DNA from: Paenibacillus tyrphae
Lineage (GTDB): Bacteria; Bacillota; Bacilli; Paenibacillales; NBRC-103111
Direction of reading: 5' to 3'
Assembly: GCF_000722545.1 (NCBI RefSeq)
Contig: NZ_JNVM01000010.1
Span: forward strand, 372,001-436,000
DNA length: 64,000 nucleotides
How positions within the stretch are numbered: the first letter of the stretch is position 1; every line of letters begins with the position of its first letter. Both the position numbers and the translations under genes were made by a program. Below, in pieces: positions 7,537 to 16,928 of this stretch. The notes below the pieces were generated by a model. That model did no database searches. It was not told where the DNA came from and was given only the letters and a program-made list of their open reading frames with translations.

Positions 7537-8559
7537 ATGAAAACCATCAAGAGACTATTGCTGATTGTCCTTGGTATTCTGATGATTGTCTTCACGAGTA
7601 TTGTAACTTATGCCGCAACTCCGCTTTCATCCTGCCGATTTTCTGACAACGTGGTTTCTGACGTATCGTCGGAAGGTGTTGGCCCTGCCGATGCGGGCAC
7701 CGGGAATCGGCTGGCAACCGATCATGTTCAATATGTGGAGTCGAACGATCATATTCGATTGGCTTACCGAAGTTACGTTCCCGCCAATCCGAAAGCAATT
7801 GTCATATTTTATCACGGCTCAGGCGCTAACAGCGGGGCAGGCTACCAACCGATAGGGGAACAGTTAAGTCAAAATTATGGAATCGCAACGTACCTGCCGG
7901 ATATTAGAGGCCATGGATTGTCTGCCGGAGATCGAGGAGATGCGCCAAGTGTAGAACAAGTGTACGATGATATAACAAGCATGATAAGTGCCGCGCATCG
8001 TCAGTTTCCTTCCGTGCCTGTATTTTTAGGCGGTCATTCTGCCGGAGCCGGACTAGTGGTCAATTATATTAATTCCCCGCATCACGAATTCGTAAATGGC
8101 TATTTGTTCGTAGCACCGGATTTTGGTCCGAAATCGTACACAATGAATGAAGGCAACGGCAATTTCGCTACGGTGTGTGTCAAAGCTTTCGTTGCCCACG
8201 AGCTTACTGGCGGATTGCTGAAAGGACACGCAGCAGGAGTCCGGTATAATTATTCGGAAGAACAGATGAATTCGGGTATAGGGCTTGTCCAGTACAACAG
8301 TGTCAATATGGCGCTTGCGCTCAACCCTACGCGGCCGTCGCAGGAAGTTGCCGGAATTGACAGGCCATTCGGTCTGTGGGTAGGGGCCGAGGATGAAATT
8401 ATGAATCCGCAGAAAGTTGTGGCATTCGCCGGTCTGGCGACGCAGGTGAGCCATGAATCATTCACCGAGATTGTGCCCGGCGAGAAACATTTAACCATCC
8501 TGAATAATGCGGCGAAATTAATTGGACCCTGGATATTACAAGCTGTAAGTCGTCAATAA
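7537..8559 (+). CDS. Membrane-anchored or secreted alpha/beta hydrolase (lysophospholipase-like)
   Basis: This is a serine hydrolase of 340 residues. Residues 1-27 form a signal or anchor segment. The fold then starts with VIFYHGSGANSG, the oxyanion-hole region, and contains the nucleophile elbow GGHSAGAGL near residue 170. Likely acid and His residues are in WVGAEDEIM and PGEKHLTIL near the C-terminus. The arrangement resembles monoglyceride lipase/lysophospholipase proteins. A strong GGAGAAGG site precedes the ATG. It follows the PadR gene and may be controlled by it. Substrate unknown. Confidence 0.82.
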   Translation: MKTIKRLLLIVLGILMIVFTSIVTYAATPLSSCRFSDNVVSDVSSEGVGPADAGTGNRLATDHVQYVESNDHIRLAYRSYVPANPKAIVIFYHGSGANSGAGYQPIGEQLSQNYGIATYLPDIRGHGLSAGDRGDAPSVEQVYDDITSMISAAHRQFPSVPVFLGGHSAGAGLVVNYINSPHHEFVNGYLFVAPDFGPKSYTMNEGNGNFATVCVKAFVAHELTGGLLKGHAAGVRYNYSEEQMNSGIGLVQYNSVNMALALNPTRPSQEVAGIDRPFGLWVGAEDEIMNPQKVVAFAGLATQVSHESFTEIVPGEKHLTILNNAAKLIGPWILQAVSRQ

Positions 8560-8642
8560 CGCTGGCAGCGATGAAGCAGGGGAGAAACGCGATAGAGTAT
8601 CGATGATGAAATGGCCCCGAGCTTGATGAAGCCCGGGGCCAC

Positions 8643-8669
8643 GCAGCCCGATAAGGGCTGCTTTTTTTT
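8643..8669 (+). terminator. Intrinsic terminator of the hydrolase gene
   Basis: GCAGCCC-GATAA-GGGCTGC is followed by eight T. A second GC-rich hairpin (GGCCCCGAGC.../...CCCGGGGCC) lies directly upstream at 8613-8640. Confidence 0.9.
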
Positions 8670-8696
8670 ATGGACGAAGATCGGAGCTGCCAAGTT

Positions 8697-9161
8697 TCAT
8701 TGGATCGTTTTAAGCTGGCTTGTTATCGTGCCAAGGTGAATGGCTTCGTGAATCAGCGCGAAGTTGAATAATTCCCCGGCGGTGTTGAATTGGAACGGCC
8801 CCATCACAAACGGTGCTTCAAGCGCATTATCCAGCATTTCAGGCGTCAGCTCCGTGAAGCGGGAAAGCTGCGCCGTTAACCCTTGGATCAGCTCATCCTT
8901 AGATGGAGGTGTCATGTTCCAATCCGAAGGCTTGGTTCCCGAGCCAAACAGCGTCTCGTAATGTCCAGGAATAGCGGACGGTGAGCCGAAGCTAAGGGTA
9001 GAGTACTTATCCAGCCAATAGATTATGTGACCGACATTCCAGCGGATGGTATTATTGAAGCCTGCCGGTTGAACGTCGAATTGCGCCTCCGAAATTCCTT
9101 GAACCTGCCCGATGACGACTTGACGCAGAACTTGACTTGTGTGAATAATCGATTGAGTCAT
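8697..9161 (-). CDS. DinB-like four-helix protein
   Basis: This is a 154-residue protein of the DinB/YfiT superfamily, a four-helix bundle that binds a divalent metal with three His. Candidate ligands are in IRWNVGHIIYWLDKY (residues 39-53) and LIHEAIHLGTI (residues 137-147). Members include damage-inducible proteins of unknown activity and thiol transferases. It is convergent with the hydrolase gene and divergent from a LysR gene at 9342. Confidence 0.82.
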   Translation of the reverse strand: MTQSIIHTSQVLRQVVIGQVQGISEAQFDVQPAGFNNTIRWNVGHIIYWLDKYSTLSFGSPSAIPGHYETLFGSGTKPSDWNMTPPSKDELIQGLTAQLSRFTELTPEMLDNALEAPFVMGPFQFNTAGELFNFALIHEAIHLGTITSQLKTIQ

Positions 9162-9341
9162 GATTTAAGTGCCTCCTCAATGTATGGTTAATGTGGTTCG
9201 CTTTCATAATCCAAGTGTAGCTTCTCATACATGGCGCAACAATCACGTAATTCCGATGAAAATGATCACTTTAACTAATGACCGGTCTGGACGATGTTTT
9301 TGATGCTCAAACGATGATTTTTACAAAGGAGTTGCGGAAGA

Positions 9342-10253
9342 ATGGAACTCAGACAGCTTCAATACTTTGCTGCTATATGTAAGGAGATGCATTTCTCCAA
9401 AGCAGCCGAAACTCTCTGCACCACACAGTCGAATCTCAGCCAGCAGATTAAGTTTTTGGAAAACGAGCTGGGGCTTCCTCTATTCGACCGCATCGGCAAA
9501 CGAATCGCGTTAACCGAAGCAGGCCAAATCCTTTTGGAGCAAAGTCAGCTTATCTTTGAACGGATGGATTATGTTCAAAGGGCGATCTCGGATCTGAAAA
9601 AGATGGAAGGCGGCAAGCTGGATATCGGGATACTTCCCGGCGATGGGGATTTGCTGTTTGACGCTTTGTTGGTCGATTTCCATCGGTCCTACCCCAAGCT
9701 TTCGCTTACCGTGACGGAATCGACGGAAGTGTATAAAGAGGTTGTCGCAGGCACGCGGGATCTTGGTGTAACAACGGTACCTGAAAATCCCGACGAACGT
9801 ATTGTCATCGAACCGCTTTTTCACGAGGAATTTGCTTTGGCCATCCGATCGGATCACCCTCTGGCGAAGTCGAAGGCGATCCCGTTCGAACAAATCCAGC
9901 AATTGAAGCTGGTCATGTTCGGTCCTGAACACCAGATTACGAAGTTAATTCATTATCATTGTCAGGAGAAAGGCGTAGTGCTGGACAATTCCATCGTGAC
10001 CTCGACGTTATCTTCGCTGCTGTTGCTGGTGGAGCAGGGGATTGGGGCCTGCATTTTACCCCGAATGCTATTAGATTCTCTGAATCGTGAAAACATTACA
10101 GCCATTAAACTGCTGCATCCTACCCCGAGTCAAGACATCTGTATCATTTATCGTAAGGACAAATTTTTGGGGCAGGCGGCAAGATTGTTCATGGAAGTAC
10201 TGCAATCTTTTATTCAAAATGTAGTGGATCGCACTAGCCGCTCGTTAGGGTGA
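9342..10253 (+). CDS. LysR family transcriptional regulator
   Basis: This is a 303-residue LysR regulator. The HTH is MELRQLQYFAAICKEMHFSKAAETLCTTQSNLSQQIKFLENEL, followed by an effector domain (DIGILPGDGD..., GIGACILPRML). It has an AAAGGAG site and a normal length. It may act on the divergent DinB-like gene. It also sits only 36 bases upstream of the EF-G-like gene, on the same strand, so read-through is possible. Confidence 0.9.
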   Translation: MELRQLQYFAAICKEMHFSKAAETLCTTQSNLSQQIKFLENELGLPLFDRIGKRIALTEAGQILLEQSQLIFERMDYVQRAISDLKKMEGGKLDIGILPGDGDLLFDALLVDFHRSYPKLSLTVTESTEVYKEVVAGTRDLGVTTVPENPDERIVIEPLFHEEFALAIRSDHPLAKSKAIPFEQIQQLKLVMFGPEHQITKLIHYHCQEKGVVLDNSIVTSTLSSLLLLVEQGIGACILPRMLLDSLNRENITAIKLLHPTPSQDICIIYRKDKFLGQAARLFMEVLQSFIQNVVDRTSRSLG

Positions 10254-10289
10254 AGCTAATTTTAGAATCCGGATGTGGAGGTGATGTAT

Positions 10290-11279
10290 ATGCGCCCAAT
10301 CAACTTTTTTGAGCCGTATATGATCATTACAATTAATAAACCAAAAACAATGAATGACCTAAAAAGAATGTTGCTGGCATTAAAAAGGTGTGCAGAAGAA
10401 GATTCCAATTTTATGGTTTATTTAAATGAAACCAGTAAGCAAACGATCGTTGCAGGTAACGGGGAACAACATCTCCATAGCATTGTTGACCGTTTATCAA
10501 GCGAGTTTCATTTAGATATCGATGTTCTAAAGCCACAGGCATTATACAAGGAAACCATAAGGAAAACCGTGAGATCTGAAGGCAGATTTGTAAGGCAGTC
10601 ATCAAGTTTATGCAGATACGGTCACTGTTGGATTGAACTTGAACCCAAATTGCGTGATACCGGTAATGAATTTGTAAATAACATTGTTGGCGAAAATGTA
10701 ATACCAAGCGAGTATATTCCGTCTGTTCACGAAGGCATTCAGCGGGCTATGACTTGTGGGGTATTAGGTAATTTTCCGGTTGTGGATGTGAAAGTAACGC
10801 TATATAACGGGTCATTTCATGAATATGATTCATGTCAAATGTCTTACAGGATTGCAGGATCATTGGCATTAAAGAATGGGATGAAACAAGCATACCCCGT
10901 GATTTTAGAACCCATAATGAAATTAACGGTTGAAGCTGCAGAATGCAATTTACCTGATGTTATAAAAGAAATACCCTCGATGTGGGGAAGAAAAGAAGAA
11001 ATTGAATCGAAAGACGGAATGTCGATCTGGACTGCAGATGTTCCGTTAAGGGAATTAACGAAATTTACTGAAACATTGAGTTTTAAAATCGGAGGAAAAG
11101 GGAACTGTTCTGCGGTATTTGGATATTACGATGCAGTTCCGGAAAATATGAAAGAAACTATAATCCATGAATCAAGTTTTCGAGATGCTAATTATGAAGA
11201 TTTATTTTACTGGAGTAAATGGGGAAAGGAAGAAGAGGAATATCATTTAAACAACTTTATCGAATCGTTTTGGGAGTAG
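10290..11279 (+). CDS. Free-standing EF-G-like protein with domains III, IV and V only
   Basis: This 329-residue protein matches the C-terminal half of elongation factor G. Domain III is at 9-80 (AEEDSNFMVY, QTIVAGNGEQHLHSIVDRL), domain IV at 81-205 (YKETIRKTVRSEGRFVRQ, VIPSEYIPSVHEGI, FPVVDVKVTLYNGSFHE, IAGSLALK) and domain V at 206-290 (PVILEPIMKLTVE). A 39-residue acidic and aromatic tail follows that EF-G lacks. Both the GTPase domain and domain II are absent, and no GTPase remnant lies upstream. It has its own strong GGAGG site 8 bases before the ATG and an intact frame, so it is unlikely to be debris. It is visibly richer in A+T codons than its neighbours, which suggests transfer. Function is unknown; a ribosome-binding factor or EF-G mimic is an inference. 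Confidence 0.85.
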   Translation: MRPINFFEPYMIITINKPKTMNDLKRMLLALKRCAEEDSNFMVYLNETSKQTIVAGNGEQHLHSIVDRLSSEFHLDIDVLKPQALYKETIRKTVRSEGRFVRQSSSLCRYGHCWIELEPKLRDTGNEFVNNIVGENVIPSEYIPSVHEGIQRAMTCGVLGNFPVVDVKVTLYNGSFHEYDSCQMSYRIAGSLALKNGMKQAYPVILEPIMKLTVEAAECNLPDVIKEIPSMWGRKEEIESKDGMSIWTADVPLRELTKFTETLSFKIGGKGNCSAVFGYYDAVPENMKETIIHESSFRDANYEDLFYWSKWGKEEEEYHLNNFIESFWE

Positions 11280-11368
11280 TACATGCGATCGACGGAGAAA
11301 GATCATGGAGTCGTGGTAACGAATCCGTATGTGCCGGATCGCGGCGACTTGGTGTTCACCAGATATTT

Positions 11369-11400
11369 TGCCTTCCGAGGGGTTCTTCGGAAGGCATTTT
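11369..11400 (+). terminator. Intrinsic terminator of the EF-G-like gene
   Basis: TGCCTTCCGA-N8-TCGGAAGGCA is followed by TTTT. It lies 90 bases after the stop codon. Confidence 0.8.
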
Positions 11401-11454
11401 GGCTTGATCAATACTTGGGATATGCACAGAGGGATTAAATGGACCGGAAAAGCT

Positions 11455-12333
11455 TTATCCGCTCTTAACCATCTCAATGAACTTCCGGTGAGCTTTAGAC
11501 AACCATTTGTTTTTATGATACATAATTTGTGCGTAAAACATTAGAGTTTCACAAGCGGACTCTATAACTTTCATTTTTTTGTCGCGCAGCAGCGCTTCCA
11601 CACTGATGGAAGGCATTAAGCTAATCCCTAACCCGCTTACAACACACTCCTTCATGGCCTCCATGCTGTTAAATTCCAAGTAATTACACGTATCTATACC
11701 TTTCTGAATTAAGTACTCCTCAAAAAATCGCCTTAACGCACAATTTTTCTCGCTAAAAATGATACACTCGCCATTGGATTCTTCGATAGTCTTTATGGAA
11801 TGATTACTTTCTCCTACAAAGACTAACGGTTCCTCCAAGTAAATTTCGGTTATGAGCTGCGGATCGCATACCCACGGTTCTAAGGTGATCGCAATGTCTA
11901 GCTCTCCGGAGTGGAGTCTCTGTCGTAAGGCGGAACAATGATCGTTGATAAGAGAGATTGTAACCTCAGGGTAATTCTTTTTATACTTTGATAGCACGGG
12001 CCCTAGTTTGTATGCGGTTAGGGTTCCTGATGCGCCAATGCGGAGCTGGCCTTTGACCGTAGAGTCATCGGAAGAAATATGTTTTATTTTTGAATATGCG
12101 GATAGCAATTCTACTACATAATGGTACAGTTCCTGTCCAACCATGGTGAGTTTAATTTGTTTTCCTAATCGATCAAACAAGGGGACCCCGATTTCATGCT
12201 CGATTTGCTGAATATGAGAAGTAATCGTGGCCTGTGAGTACTGAAGAGCGTGAGCTGCTTTTGTGAAGCTATTCAATTCCACAACGGCTTTAAAGGATTG
12301 AAATTGACGAATGTCGATTTTTATCCCCCCCAT
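11455..12333 (-). CDS. LysR family regulator, divergent from the PfpI-like gene
   Basis: This is a 292-residue LysR regulator. The HTH region is DIRQFQSFKAVVELNSFTKAAHALQYSQATITSHIQQIE; the effector domain follows. The ATG at 12333 has no convincing ribosome binding site (it runs into a G-tract), so the true start could be slightly different. It probably controls the divergent DJ-1/PfpI gene at 12437; an ATTAGT-N12-ACTAAT dyad (12370-12393) lies between them. Confidence 0.85.
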   Translation of the reverse strand: MGGIKIDIRQFQSFKAVVELNSFTKAAHALQYSQATITSHIQQIEHEIGVPLFDRLGKQIKLTMVGQELYHYVVELLSAYSKIKHISSDDSTVKGQLRIGASGTLTAYKLGPVLSKYKKNYPEVTISLINDHCSALRQRLHSGELDIAITLEPWVCDPQLITEIYLEEPLVFVGESNHSIKTIEESNGECIIFSEKNCALRRFFEEYLIQKGIDTCNYLEFNSMEAMKECVVSGLGISLMPSISVEALLRDKKMKVIESACETLMFYAQIMYHKNKWLSKAHRKFIEMVKSG

Positions 12334-12436
12334 AGATGTGTATTGTTATCAGAAATTCTAAATATAAAGATTAGTTATTTCAATTTTACTAATAAGTAAT
12401 TGTATCATATGATTCTTACAAAAGGAGATGAACGAT

Positions 12437-13027
12437 ATGAAAAAAGTATGTTTACTTTTACCGAATGGCTTTGAAGCCGTGGAAGCAAGCGTGTTTACAG
12501 ATGTGATCGGATGGAACAAGGATGAGGGGGATGGATCAACGCAGCTCGTTACCGTCGGAACTCGAAATGAATTAAAATGTACCTGGAATTTTACAGTCAT
12601 TCCCGAAAAGGTAATTTCAGAGGTGACCGTCCAAGAATTCGATGCATTGGCGCTGCCTGGCGGTTTTGAAGAGGCCGGATTTTATGAGGATGCTTATCGC
12701 CCCGATGTCCTTGAATTTATACGTGAATTCGACAGGCAGGGGAAGATCATTGCCTCGATTTGTGTCGGGGCTTTACCGCTTGGCCAAAGTGGCATTCTGC
12801 AAGGAAGACAGGCGACGACCTACAATCTGAACAACCGCAAGCGGCAGCTGCAGTTGGAAGCGATGGGAGCCCACGTGATTCCGGACCAGCCTGTTGTAAG
12901 AGACGGGAATATCATTACTTCTTTTAACCCGTCGACCGCATTCGCTGTAGCCTTCGACCTTCTTGAATCTCTTACTTCTACGGAAAATGCCAACAACGTC
13001 AAAAGGCTCATGGGATTCCTCGTATAA
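12437..13027 (+). CDS. DJ-1/PfpI family protein
   Basis: This is a 196-residue glutamine-amidotransferase-like (class I GAT-like) protein. It begins MKKVCLLLPNGFEAVEAS, carries the strand LALPGGFEEAGFYED and has a nucleophile elbow ASICVGALPLGQSG with the expected Cys. Family members are chaperones, glyoxalases or deglycases. The ATG at 12437 is chosen because AAAGGAG lies at a proper distance; the ATG at 12428 abuts that site. The gene is under the likely control of the divergent LysR. Confidence 0.87.
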   Translation: MKKVCLLLPNGFEAVEASVFTDVIGWNKDEGDGSTQLVTVGTRNELKCTWNFTVIPEKVISEVTVQEFDALALPGGFEEAGFYEDAYRPDVLEFIREFDRQGKIIASICVGALPLGQSGILQGRQATTYNLNNRKRQLQLEAMGAHVIPDQPVVRDGNIITSFNPSTAFAVAFDLLESLTSTENANNVKRLMGFLV

Positions 13028-13052
13028 ACTCAGACCGCACGACACAAGAAAA

Positions 13053-13081
13053 GACCCCGAGCTTAGTTAAAGTTCGGGGTC
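13053..13081 (-). terminator. Intrinsic terminator of the aldolase gene
   Basis: The GACCCCGA/TCGGGGTC stem is followed on the minus strand by TTTTCTT. It lies between the convergent PfpI-like and aldolase genes and may also help stop the plus-strand transcript. Confidence 0.75.
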
Positions 13082-13090
13082 GTGATATTT

Positions 13091-13978
13091 TTATTTAATG
13101 GAGGCTTCGTAAATATCTTGAATGGTTTTGGACAGCAGTGCGTTGAATTCCTCGTCGGATTGCCCGGCGGTGAGGTCCTGCGATAAAGCACGCGAGAAGC
13201 TCGCGATCAATCCGTGATTTTGTGCCAGCTTTTCGTTGGCTTCCGCTTGCGAATAGCCGCCTGACAAAGCGACAATTCGTACGACGTGCGGGTCCTTCAT
13301 CAGATCGCTGTAGAAATTGTTTTCCGTCGGTATGGAAAGTTTAAGCATGATCTTTGCATCTTTGTCGAGGGCGGATAATTGAGCGGAAATTTCGTCCTTC
13401 AACAGTTTTTCCGATGCTGCTTTATCCGTGCTGTAAATATCCACTTCTGGCTCGATGATCGGAACGAGTCCCATCTCCACGATTTGTTTCCCGATGGCAA
13501 ACTGCTGCTCAACGACTTTTTTGATTCCGGCCGGATTGGCTTCTTTAATCAGCGAGCGCATTTTTGTCCCGAAAATGTTTCGTTCCACCGCCCGTTTCAG
13601 CAGGTCGTTTAAATCAGGCATGGGTTTCATGAGCTGAACCCCGTCTTCCAGATCGGCAAGCCCTTTGTCGACTTTCAGAAAAGGCACGATCCCTTTCTTC
13701 TCCCAAAGATAATCGGCTGTCAATTGGCCGTCAATAGAGCGGTCCATCGTGTTCTCAAATAAGATCGCGCCCAAAATGTACTGGGAATCAAACGCAGGAC
13801 TTTTAATAATGCGCGTTCTCATCTCATGTACTAGTGCATACATCTCTTCTTCGTTAGAGTAGCTTGATTCTTGAACGCCGTACTGGGCCAGCGCTTTAGG
13901 GGTGCTGCCGCCGCTTTGGTCCAAGGCCGCGATAAAGCCTTTTCCGGTATGGATTCTCTCTAATTGTTTTGTATTCAT
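13091..13978 (-). CDS. fda: Class I fructose-bisphosphate aldolase
   Basis: This 295-residue class I (Schiff-base) aldolase resembles staphylococcal Fda and cleaves fructose 1,6-bisphosphate to two triose phosphates in glycolysis. Visible features are the N-terminal [39 protein letters not shown] (acid residues) and IMLKLSIP, where Lys is the probable Schiff-base residue. GGGAGGAG precedes the ATG. It is monocistronic, with its own terminator. Confidence 0.93.
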   Translation of the reverse strand: MNTKQLERIHTGKGFIAALDQSGGSTPKALAQYGVQESSYSNEEEMYALVHEMRTRIIKSPAFDSQYILGAILFENTMDRSIDGQLTADYLWEKKGIVPFLKVDKGLADLEDGVQLMKPMPDLNDLLKRAVERNIFGTKMRSLIKEANPAGIKKVVEQQFAIGKQIVEMGLVPIIEPEVDIYSTDKAASEKLLKDEISAQLSALDKDAKIMLKLSIPTENNFYSDLMKDPHVVRIVALSGGYSQAEANEKLAQNHGLIASFSRALSQDLTAGQSDEEFNALLSKTIQDIYEASIK

Positions 13979-14172
13979 GAATGCTTCTCCTCCCTTATTG
14001 TGGAACTGAATAACATCTTGAATTCTTTTATTATAGCACTTTTAGTTGCAAACATACATTGATGAAGATCACCGGGATGCTGGGTAGGGGTGCAAAAGGG
14101 AAATCCGGTTAAACTGTCGAACATAATTAGGAAAATGTATCCGCCACAATGGACTTCGGAGAAACGGTGATA

Positions 14173-16830
14173 ATGATGTCTATCCCAATTGTGTCCACCA
14201 AGCTGTATATCCCTCCTCCCCGGTCAAAAGCTGTCCTTCGTCCCCGCCTGATCGAGCGTCTGCACGAGGGGATGCACCGCAAATTAACCCTCATCTCCGC
14301 TTCGGCAGGGTGTGGTAAAACCACGCTTGTCAGCGAATGGCTCGCCGGTTGCCCGGAACGTGCCGCTTGGCTGTCACTGGAAGAGGCGGATAGCAATCCG
14401 GCGCGCTTTCTGACTTATCTCTTCGCTGCTTTGCAGACGATCGGAATCCACAGTGGAGAGGGCATGGTTGGTATGCTCCAAGCCCCGGGCCCTCTGCCGA
14501 TGGAAACGATTTTGACAGCGCTGCTCAATAAAATCACCGCCATTCCGGACCGTTTCATTCTCGTTCTTGACGATTACCACATGATAGATTCCAAGCCGAT
14601 TGACGATGCCCTCGGCTTTCTGCTGGAACGCATGCCGACACAGATGCATCTGCTCATCACCACCCGCGAGGACCCCAATCTGCCCTTGGCCCGTCTGCGC
14701 GTGCGGGATCAATTGACTGAAATCCGCAACGCAGACTTGCGGTTTACATCTCACGAAGCGGCTGAATTTCTAGGCGGGGTCATGGGTCTCAGCCTTTCGG
14801 AGGAAGAGGTCGCCCTGCTTGAATCCCGCACGGAAGGCTGGATTGCCGGCCTGCAATTGGCCGCGCTTTCCATGCAGGGACATAAAGACGCTGACAGCTT
14901 GATCCGATCCTTTACCGGCAGCCATCATTTTGTACTGGACTATTTGGTTGAAGAAGTGCTGCAGCAGCAATCCGCAAGCATTCAGGCTTTTTTGCTTCGC
15001 ACGTCCATCCTTGACAGGTTGTGTGGCCCGCTGTGCGATGCCGTTCTCCGTGGGGGAACCGATGAGTTTCTTTCCGGACAAGAAACCTTGCAATATCTCG
15101 AACGCGCCAACCTGTTCATTGTTCCCTTGGACAATGAGAGGCGTTGGTACCGTTATCACCATCTCTTTGCGGATTTGCTGCGGCAGCGGTTGTACCAAAC
15201 CACCGTCGGTTCGTCCAAGCGGGGCGCAGCGGAACTGCATCTGCGTGCCAGCGAGTGGTACGAAGACCATGGCCTGGAGCTTGAAGCTTTTCGCCATGCG
15301 ACAGCCGCCCATGATGTTGAACGCGCCGTACGCCTGATCGAGGGGGAAGGGATGCCTTTGCTCTTCCGCGGTGCGGTAGCCCCTGTCCTGAATTGGCTGG
15401 ATTCGATGCCGAAGGAAGAGTTGGACGCGAGGCCCGTGTTGAGCGTCATGCATGCCTCTGCCTTGCTGATGGCCGGTCAACCGGCTGGCGTTGAACAGAA
15501 GCTGCAAGCTGCGGAAAAAGGGCTTCAATGTACCGCGCAAGACGCTAAGACCCGGGATCTAATAGGGCATATCGCCGCTATACGTGCCACGCTGGCTGTC
15601 AACACGCACCAGGAAGACGCCATCATTGCTGAGTCGCGGCGCGCCTTGGAATATTTGCACCCGGACAACCTGCCTGTCCGTACGGCCACGACGTGGACGC
15701 TGGGCTATGCTTACCAGCTCCGGGGGGATCGTGCGGCGGCAAGCCAAGCCTATACCGAAGCTTTATCGATCAGCCGGACGATCGGGCATTTGATGATCAC
15801 GATGATGGCTACACTCGGTCTGGGGTACATCCAGGAAGCGGACAATCAGCTGTATACCGCGGCTGAGACCTACTGGCACGCTCTGCAATTGGCCGGCGAT
15901 CCGCCTCTCCCGGTTGCATGCGAAGCGCATCTGGGCTTGGCCCGTATTTTTTACGAATGGAACGATCTGGAGACCGCGATGCACCACGGGCAGCAAGCTG
16001 TCCAACTGGCGCAGCAGCTGCAGCATACGGACAGAGTCGTTGCAGTCGAGGTAGTTCTCGCCCGGCTGAAGCTTGCACGGGGAGAGGTGACCGAAGCGGC
16101 TGCTAGTTTAGCGAAGGCCGATCATATCGCCCGCCGGCAAAATTTCGTGAAGCAGACGCCTCATATCGCTGCCGCACAGGTGCTTGTTTTGCTTCAACAA
16201 GGCCATGTGGAGGCCGCGGCTCGTCTGGCGCAAAAGCACGAGCTTTCCGCTAGCCAGGCACGGGTTCATCTGGCACAAGGCGACGTGTCCGCAGCGCTGG
16301 CGCTGCTTGAGCCATTGCGAGAGCAGGCAGAAGCCAAGGGGTGGGAGGATGAGCGGCTCAAAATCACGATTCTGCAAGCCGTCGCTCTCCATAAGCACGG
16401 CGAAAAGCTCAAAGCCGTGCAGCTACTGGCGGAAGCTCTGACATTAGCCCAGCCCACCGGTTGTATTCGGACCTTCGTCGATGAAGGCATTCCGATGAGA
16501 AGGCTGCTGCGCGAAGCGGTTACTCATGAGAGGATGCCGGAGTATGCGGGTAAGCTGCTTGGTGAATTTGAAGCGGAGGGATTGAACGGCGGAAGCAAAT
16601 CCGGTCCGTACCAAGTCCGGACAGCCAAGTCCCTAATCGAGCCTCTGAGCGTGCGAGAGTTGGAGATTTTGCAGCTCGTCGCCCAAGGACTCTCAAATCA
16701 TGAGATTAGCGAGCAGCTTTTCCTTGCGTTAAGCACGGTGAAAGGGTATAACCGGAACATCTTCGACAAGCTGCAGGTAAAGCGGCGTACTGAAGCGGTG
16801 GCGCGTGCCCGCGAGTTGGGGCTGTTGTAA
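14173..16830 (+). CDS. MalT-type LuxR family ATP-dependent regulator
   Basis: This is a large STAND-type activator of about 885 residues. It opens with the STKLYIPPPRSKAVLRPRL segment typical of MalT/AcoK-like proteins. A P-loop (SASAGCGKTT) follows, then Walker B and sensor segments (RFILVLDDYHMI), winged-helix and long TPR-like helical repeats, and a C-terminal LuxR HTH (LSVRELEILQLVAQGLSNHEISEQ, STVKGYNRNIFDKL). The internal ATG at 14173 is preferred over 14149. It sits 98 bases upstream of the quinone-oxidoreductase-like gene, its most likely target. The inducer is unknown. Confidence 0.9.
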   Translation: MMSIPIVSTKLYIPPPRSKAVLRPRLIERLHEGMHRKLTLISASAGCGKTTLVSEWLAGCPERAAWLSLEEADSNPARFLTYLFAALQTIGIHSGEGMVGMLQAPGPLPMETILTALLNKITAIPDRFILVLDDYHMIDSKPIDDALGFLLERMPTQMHLLITTREDPNLPLARLRVRDQLTEIRNADLRFTSHEAAEFLGGVMGLSLSEEEVALLESRTEGWIAGLQLAALSMQGHKDADSLIRSFTGSHHFVLDYLVEEVLQQQSASIQAFLLRTSILDRLCGPLCDAVLRGGTDEFLSGQETLQYLERANLFIVPLDNERRWYRYHHLFADLLRQRLYQTTVGSSKRGAAELHLRASEWYEDHGLELEAFRHATAAHDVERAVRLIEGEGMPLLFRGAVAPVLNWLDSMPKEELDARPVLSVMHASALLMAGQPAGVEQKLQAAEKGLQCTAQDAKTRDLIGHIAAIRATLAVNTHQEDAIIAESRRALEYLHPDNLPVRTATTWTLGYAYQLRGDRAAASQAYTEALSISRTIGHLMITMMATLGLGYIQEADNQLYTAAETYWHALQLAGDPPLPVACEAHLGLARIFYEWNDLETAMHHGQQAVQLAQQLQHTDRVVAVEVVLARLKLARGEVTEAAASLAKADHIARRQNFVKQTPHIAAAQVLVLLQQGHVEAAARLAQKHELSASQARVHLAQGDVSAALALLEPLREQAEAKGWEDERLKITILQAVALHKHGEKLKAVQLLAEALTLAQPTGCIRTFVDEGIPMRRLLREAVTHERMPEYAGKLLGEFEAEGLNGGSKSGPYQVRTAKSLIEPLSVRELEILQLVAQGLSNHEISEQLFLALSTVKGYNRNIFDKLQVKRRTEAVARARELGLL

Positions 16831-16928
16831 GTCGGCGCACAGCCATGGCCAAAACCATACTTAAGTAGCTATATATTCATACTGCGCTCCAGGTATACTA
16901 ATTGCAAAATGTGGTCTGGAGGAACCCC

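Noticed and set aside
14770..15540. Long minus-strand frame of 256 codons
   Set aside because: It lies opposite the MalT-type regulator, has no ribosome site and a composition typical of an antisense shadow.
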